Assembly: GCA_029219385.1 (NCBI GenBank)
Contig: JAQXTH010000047.1
Coordinates: 1-46,000 of the forward strand
Origin: Prevotellaceae bacterium
GTDB taxonomy: Bacteria; Bacteroidota; Bacteroidia; Bacteroidales; Bacteroidaceae
Direction of reading: 5' to 3'
Length of the DNA: 46,000 nt
The notes below the pieces were generated by a model that saw only the letters and a list, made by a program, of their open reading frames with translations, was not told where the DNA came from and searched no databases. Positions 43,041 to 46,000 of this stretch are shown here, one piece after another (position 1 is the first letter of the stretch; the number at the start of each line of letters is the position of its first letter). Both the position numbers and the translations under genes were made by a program.

Positions 43041-45152
43041 TTATTCTTGTTTATCGGTCTCTTTTTTATCGTCGGCATTTGACTTGTCGTCGGCATTGTC
43101 TTCTTTTGCCTCTTTATCATCGACAGAAACATTTTCGGCCTCTTGGTCTATTCGGCTCAACAATGCATCAATCTCGTCTTTTTGGCGGCGTTCCTTTTCT
43201 TCGAGTTCTCGCTTTTCCGTTTCTTCGCGCTCTTTCTCGATGCGTTCGTTCTCGGCAATTATTTCGTCTGAACGACTCACCCACTGACGTTTACCAAAAA
43301 TTTTCTCTACGTCTTCCGCAAAGATTACCTCGTTGTCGATCAACAGTTGCGCAACCTTGGCATGACCTTCTTTGTGTTCGGTGAGTATTTTCTTAGCTCT
43401 CTCATATTGCTCGGCTATCAATGCCTTCACCTCTTCGTCTATCTTTTGGGCAGTGAGGTCAGAATATGGTTTTTGGAAATACTCCGACTGTGTGTTATAA
43501 TAACTGATGTTAAACAAATTGTCGCTCATGCCATAATAGGCAATCATACTGAAAGCCATTTTGTTGGCTCGCTCCAAGTCGTTGAGCGCACCGGTGGAAA
43601 TATGGCCGGTGAAAAGTTCCTCGGCAGCACGTCCGCCCACCAGCGAACAAATCTTGTCGAGCATCTGCTCTTTAGTGACATTGACGCGCTCCTCGGGCAG
43701 ATACCACGCTGCACCCAATGCCTGTCCGCGTGGCACAATTGTGACTTTCACAAGGGGATCGGCATAGCGGCAGAACCACGATATTGTGGCATGACCGGCC
43801 TCATGGAGGGCAATGCCACGCTTCTCCTCTTGGGTCATTACCTTTGTCTTTTTCTCCAATCCGCCTATTATACGATCTATGGCATCAAGAAAATCCTGCT
43901 TACCGACAGCCGATTTGTCTTTGCGCGCAGCGATAAGAGCCGCTTCGTTGCAGACATTGGCAATATCAGCCCCCGAGAAACCCGGCGTTTGGCGTGAGAG
44001 CAGATCAATATCCACACTATCGTCTATTTTAAGAGGTTTGATATGCACTCCGAAAATCTGTTTGCGCTCGGGCAGTCCGGGCAACTCCACATGTATCTGG
44101 CGATCAAAGCGTCCGGCACGCAAAAGAGCCTTGTCGAGAATGTCGGCACGGTTGGTGGCTGCCATAACAATAATTCCGCTATTGGTTCCAAAGCCATCCA
44201 TTTCCGTAAGCAATTGGTTGAGCGTGTTTTCTCGTTCGTCATTGCCACCCATAGACGGATTTTTTCCACGCGCACGCCCCACGGCATCTATCTCGTCGAT
44301 AAACACTATGCAAGGCGATTTTTCTTTGGCCTGTCTGAAGAGGTCGCGCACCCTGCTGGCACCCACCCCGACAAACATCTCTACAAAATCACTGCCCGAC
44401 AAAGAGAAAAACGGTACATTAGCCTCACCGGCCACAGCTTTTGCCAAAAGCGTCTTTCCCGTTCCGGGAGGACCCACAAGCAACGCTCCCTTGGGTATCT
44501 TTCCACCAAGTTCGGTATATTTGCCGGGATTTTTAAGAAACTTCACTATCTCCTGCACCTCCTGCTTAGCCTCGTCCTGGCCTGCCACATCATTAAATGT
44601 GACGTGTGTCTTTGACCCTTTCTCATATAGTTGGGCTTTGCTCTTGCCCACCGAGAAAATTCCGCCGCCGCCACCGCCGCCGCCGGCTCTGCGCATAATA
44701 AACATCCAAAGGCCTATAAACAAAAATACCGGCAAGACTATATTCAGAAACAACGAGCCAAAAAAACTGCTGTTGCTGTCATATTCGACTTTGCCGGTGA
44801 AATGTTTTGCCTCGCGCTCAGAAGCGATAAACTTGTCAACGCTCTCAACCGAGGGAAACTCGGCAGTGACCGAAGGATTGTTGCCCACCTCGGAAGCCTT
44901 GCCGAATATCTCGCCCACATATTGTTTCTTGATATACATTCTCACGTTGCCATCACCTTTGTTTACGGTAATACTGCCGGCATAACCTTTAGTGACATAC
45001 GTTTGGAACTCTGTATAAGAAACTTCTTTTTGAAAACTCGATCCTCCCCCCGAATTGGAGTAGAACAAATAGCCCAAAATCAAAATTATTATGAAATAAG
45101 TCCAGTTAAGGCTAAACTTGGGCATCTTCATATTTTTATTTTCCTTGCTCAT
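43041..45152 (-). CDS. ftsH: ATP-dependent zinc metalloprotease FtsH
   Basis: A 703-residue membrane AAA+ protease that degrades misfolded membrane proteins and regulators. Two N-terminal transmembrane helices flank a periplasmic domain. A run of eight glycines joins the second helix to the AAA module. GPPGTGKT (Walker A), [11 protein letters not shown] (Walker B), the [23 protein letters not shown] and the zinc site HEAGH are intact. The C-terminal tail is long, acidic and charged ([10 protein letters not shown], then many D/E/K). I use the ATG at 45152 (MSKENKN); an ATG 12 codons upstream looks non-coding. The gene lies between rsfS and cdsA. Confidence 0.97.
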   Translation of the reverse strand: MSKENKNMKMPKFSLNWTYFIIILILGYLFYSNSGGGSSFQKEVSYTEFQTYVTKGYAGSITVNKGDGNVRMYIKKQYVGEIFGKASEVGNNPSVTAEFPSVESVDKFIASEREAKHFTGKVEYDSNSSFFGSLFLNIVLPVFLFIGLWMFIMRRAGGGGGGGGIFSVGKSKAQLYEKGSKTHVTFNDVAGQDEAKQEVQEIVKFLKNPGKYTELGGKIPKGALLVGPPGTGKTLLAKAVAGEANVPFFSLSGSDFVEMFVGVGASRVRDLFRQAKEKSPCIVFIDEIDAVGRARGKNPSMGGNDERENTLNQLLTEMDGFGTNSGIIVMAATNRADILDKALLRAGRFDRQIHVELPGLPERKQIFGVHIKPLKIDDSVDIDLLSRQTPGFSGADIANVCNEAALIAARKDKSAVGKQDFLDAIDRIIGGLEKKTKVMTQEEKRGIALHEAGHATISWFCRYADPLVKVTIVPRGQALGAAWYLPEERVNVTKEQMLDKICSLVGGRAAEELFTGHISTGALNDLERANKMAFSMIAYYGMSDNLFNISYYNTQSEYFQKPYSDLTAQKIDEEVKALIAEQYERAKKILTEHKEGHAKVAQLLIDNEVIFAEDVEKIFGKRQWVSRSDEIIAENERIEKEREETEKRELEEKERRQKDEIDALLSRIDQEAENVSVDDKEAKEDNADDKSNADDKKETDKQE

Positions 45153-45215
45153 ATATACATTATTATACTTATAACAAAAAGGAGACATTCTCCTTTATTC
45201 TTCTCTCTGCTTCAA

Positions 45216-45578
45216 TCAATCTGCGTCGGCAATCTCAGTGAGTTTGGCATCTGCCCACAAATGCTCAAGGTCATAAAACTCGCGAGCCTCGGGCAACAAG
45301 ACATGCACAATCACATCGGCATAGTCCATCGCTATCCAATAGGCATTTTCAAGACCCGTCACTCCTATTGCCTTTTCGCCAAGTTGTTCTCTCACCTTGT
45401 CGCTCACGCTGCCGGCCACAGCCTCTGCCTGAGCCGGAGAATTTGCCTGGCAAATCACGAAATATTTACATATACAATCTTTGATTTCCGATAAATCGGC
45501 AACCACAATGCGACGACCTTTCTTGTCTTCAATGCCGTCGATAATAGTTTTCAACAATTTGTTGGTGTTGTTTTGCAT
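45216..45578 (-). CDS. rsfS: Ribosomal silencing factor RsfS
   Basis: A 120-residue RsfS/Iojap protein that binds L14 and blocks subunit joining under nutrient limitation. The core VVADLSEIKDCICKYFVICQANSPAQ and the C-terminal NAYWIAMDYADVIVHVLLPEAREFYDLEHLWAD-type segment (the two halves at about residues 24-49 and 78-110) are diagnostic. It is followed by ftsH after 63 bp on the same strand. Confidence 0.95.
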   Translation of the reverse strand: MQNNTNKLLKTIIDGIEDKKGRRIVVADLSEIKDCICKYFVICQANSPAQAEAVAGSVSDKVREQLGEKAIGVTGLENAYWIAMDYADVIVHVLLPEAREFYDLEHLWADAKLTEIADAD

Positions 45579-45609
45579 GCGCCTGATTATGTAATTATTA
45601 TTTAGAGTT

Positions 45610-45618
45610 GCAAAAGTA
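45610..45618 (-). promoter_or_regulatory. -7 box for rsfS-ftsH-cdsA
   Basis: On the minus strand, TACTTTTGC (45618-45610) lies 32 nt before the rsfS start. No TTTG is found at the usual -33 distance. Confidence 0.4.
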
Positions 45619-45765
45619 GTCTTTTTATTTCAAATATTGCTTATTAAAATATTTTTTAAGACTATTCGCTCACAACATTTTCGGTGCAAAAAGTATGCCA
45701 AACGCCATGTAGCAACCCACAAATCACTACTTAAATATTATTTTACAAAAAAAATTCATGTTTTC

Positions 45766-45796
45766 TTTGCCGTTAATTTATAAAGTTATAATTTTG
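45766..45796 (+). promoter_or_regulatory. tRNA-Gln promoter
   Basis: TTTG (45766-45769), a 19-bp spacer and TAATTTTG (45789-45796) match the consensus fully, 14 bp before the mature tRNA. Confidence 0.75.
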
Positions 45797-45810
45797 CAGT
45801 CGAAAAGCAT

Positions 45811-45881
45811 TGGGATATGGTGTAATGGTAACACTGCAGATTCTGGTCCTGCCTTTCCTGGTTCGAGTCCGGGTATCCCAA
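45811..45881 (+). tRNA. tRNA-Gln(CTG)
   Basis: The cloverleaf closes with the acceptor stem TGGGATA/TATCCCA, the D arm GTG-TAATGGTAA-CAC, the anticodon arm GCAGA-TTCTGGT-CCTGC, the T arm CCTGG-TTCGAGT-CCGGG and the discriminator A. The anticodon CTG (positions 34-36, after U33) reads CAG, glutamine. The U1-A72 closing pair is typical of tRNA-Gln. Position 31-39 is an A-C mismatch, which I recall in other Bacteroidales tRNA-Gln genes. The gene encodes no CCA at its end (only CA follows). Confidence 0.93.
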
Positions 45882-45884
45882 CAA

Positions 45885-45921
45885 AAAAAAGAGATTGAGC
45901 AAAAGCCCAATCTCTTTTTTT
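45885..45921 (+). terminator. Terminator of the tRNA-Gln gene
   Basis: AAAAAAGAGATTG (45885-45897) pairs with CAATCTCTTTTTT (45908-45920), ending in a T run immediately after the tRNA. The last 79 bases of the window show nothing else. Confidence 0.85.
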
Positions 45922-46000
45922 GTATTATAATTTCAAAATATCGCATTTCTTTAACTTAGGTCTGAACACACATAAAAATCCGTTGCCAATCCCCTATTAA

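Noticed and set aside
43813-44985. A 390-codon open frame antisense to ftsH
   Set aside because: Shadow of the ftsH AAA domain, Ser/Pro/Arg-rich and without recognisable domains.
1-46000. CRISPR array
   Set aside because: The repeat arrays found (33-bp palindromes at 152-235, 22-bp tandems) lack unique spacers of constant length between long identical repeats, and no cas genes are present.

Overview
This 46 kb window is a bacterial chromosome segment, almost certainly from an anaerobic member of the Bacteroidales. The lineage evidence is: the type IX secretion genes porU and porV; many promoters of the Bacteroidetes form TTTG-N18..22-TAnnTTTG; start codons without a clear Shine-Dalgarno sequence; Bacteroidales-type families (DUF5063, HU/SPOR, DUF3791/DUF3990, LptF/G with a C-terminal extension); and an oxygen-sensitive lifestyle suggested by rubrerythrin and an anaerobic sulfatase-maturase-like radical SAM enzyme. 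I cannot place genus or species. Most of the window is densely packed core genome with few gaps.

Layout. 1-1150: the start of an AAA ATPase gene behind three evenly spaced inverted repeats, a decayed SLOG-like fragment, and rubrerythrin. 1374-7596 (minus): an operon of a degenerate FAH-family protein, PorU sortase, PorV and IspF. 7886-11872 (plus): HU/SPOR membrane protein, zinc-ribbon/FHA protein and a RelA-type (p)ppGpp synthetase with a ruined hydrolase site. 11909-15055 (minus): a substrate-binding lipoprotein and a TPR protein. 15140-19548 (minus): tkt-rpiB-nth-pgk, a sugar-phosphate operon that also holds endonuclease III. 20073-22546 (plus): DUF5063, a 3'-5' exonuclease and an RlmI-type methyltransferase. 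22654-23979: a possible small RNA or attenuator, then a histidine kinase. 24134-28733 (plus): DUF177 protein, rpmF, fabH, era, der and a DUF4878 lipoprotein. 28821-30839: nagB and a radical SAM maturase.

30868-34590 is an accessory island that looks more AT-rich than its surroundings. It holds a KilA-N protein, a papain-like cysteine protease one base ahead of a PD-(D/E)XK (HsdR_N-like) nuclease, a 102-bp inverted-repeat-bounded element that supplies the nuclease stop codon, and a translationally coupled DUF3791/DUF3990/DUF3791 trio whose middle gene has an in-frame internal deletion. The KilA-N and protease genes are each preceded by a copy of the same 65-bp leader. This island is the best candidate for an undescribed system, possibly phage defence.

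34740-39896 (minus) returns to core genes: an LptF/G permease, ribBA, a BI-1 family protein and an aspartate-type aminotransferase. 40186-42153 (plus) is surE-lpxB. 42180-45578 (minus) is rsfS-ftsH-cdsA. A tRNA-Gln(CTG) with its own promoter and terminator closes the window.

Shared themes: envelope biogenesis (PorU/PorV, LptF/G, LpxB, CdsA, FtsH), ribosome and translation quality (Era, Der, L32, RsfS, RlmI, RSH), central sugar metabolism, and host-glycan use (NagB, maturase). All coordinates, motifs and repeats were read by eye. Family names come from motif recognition, not database searches.
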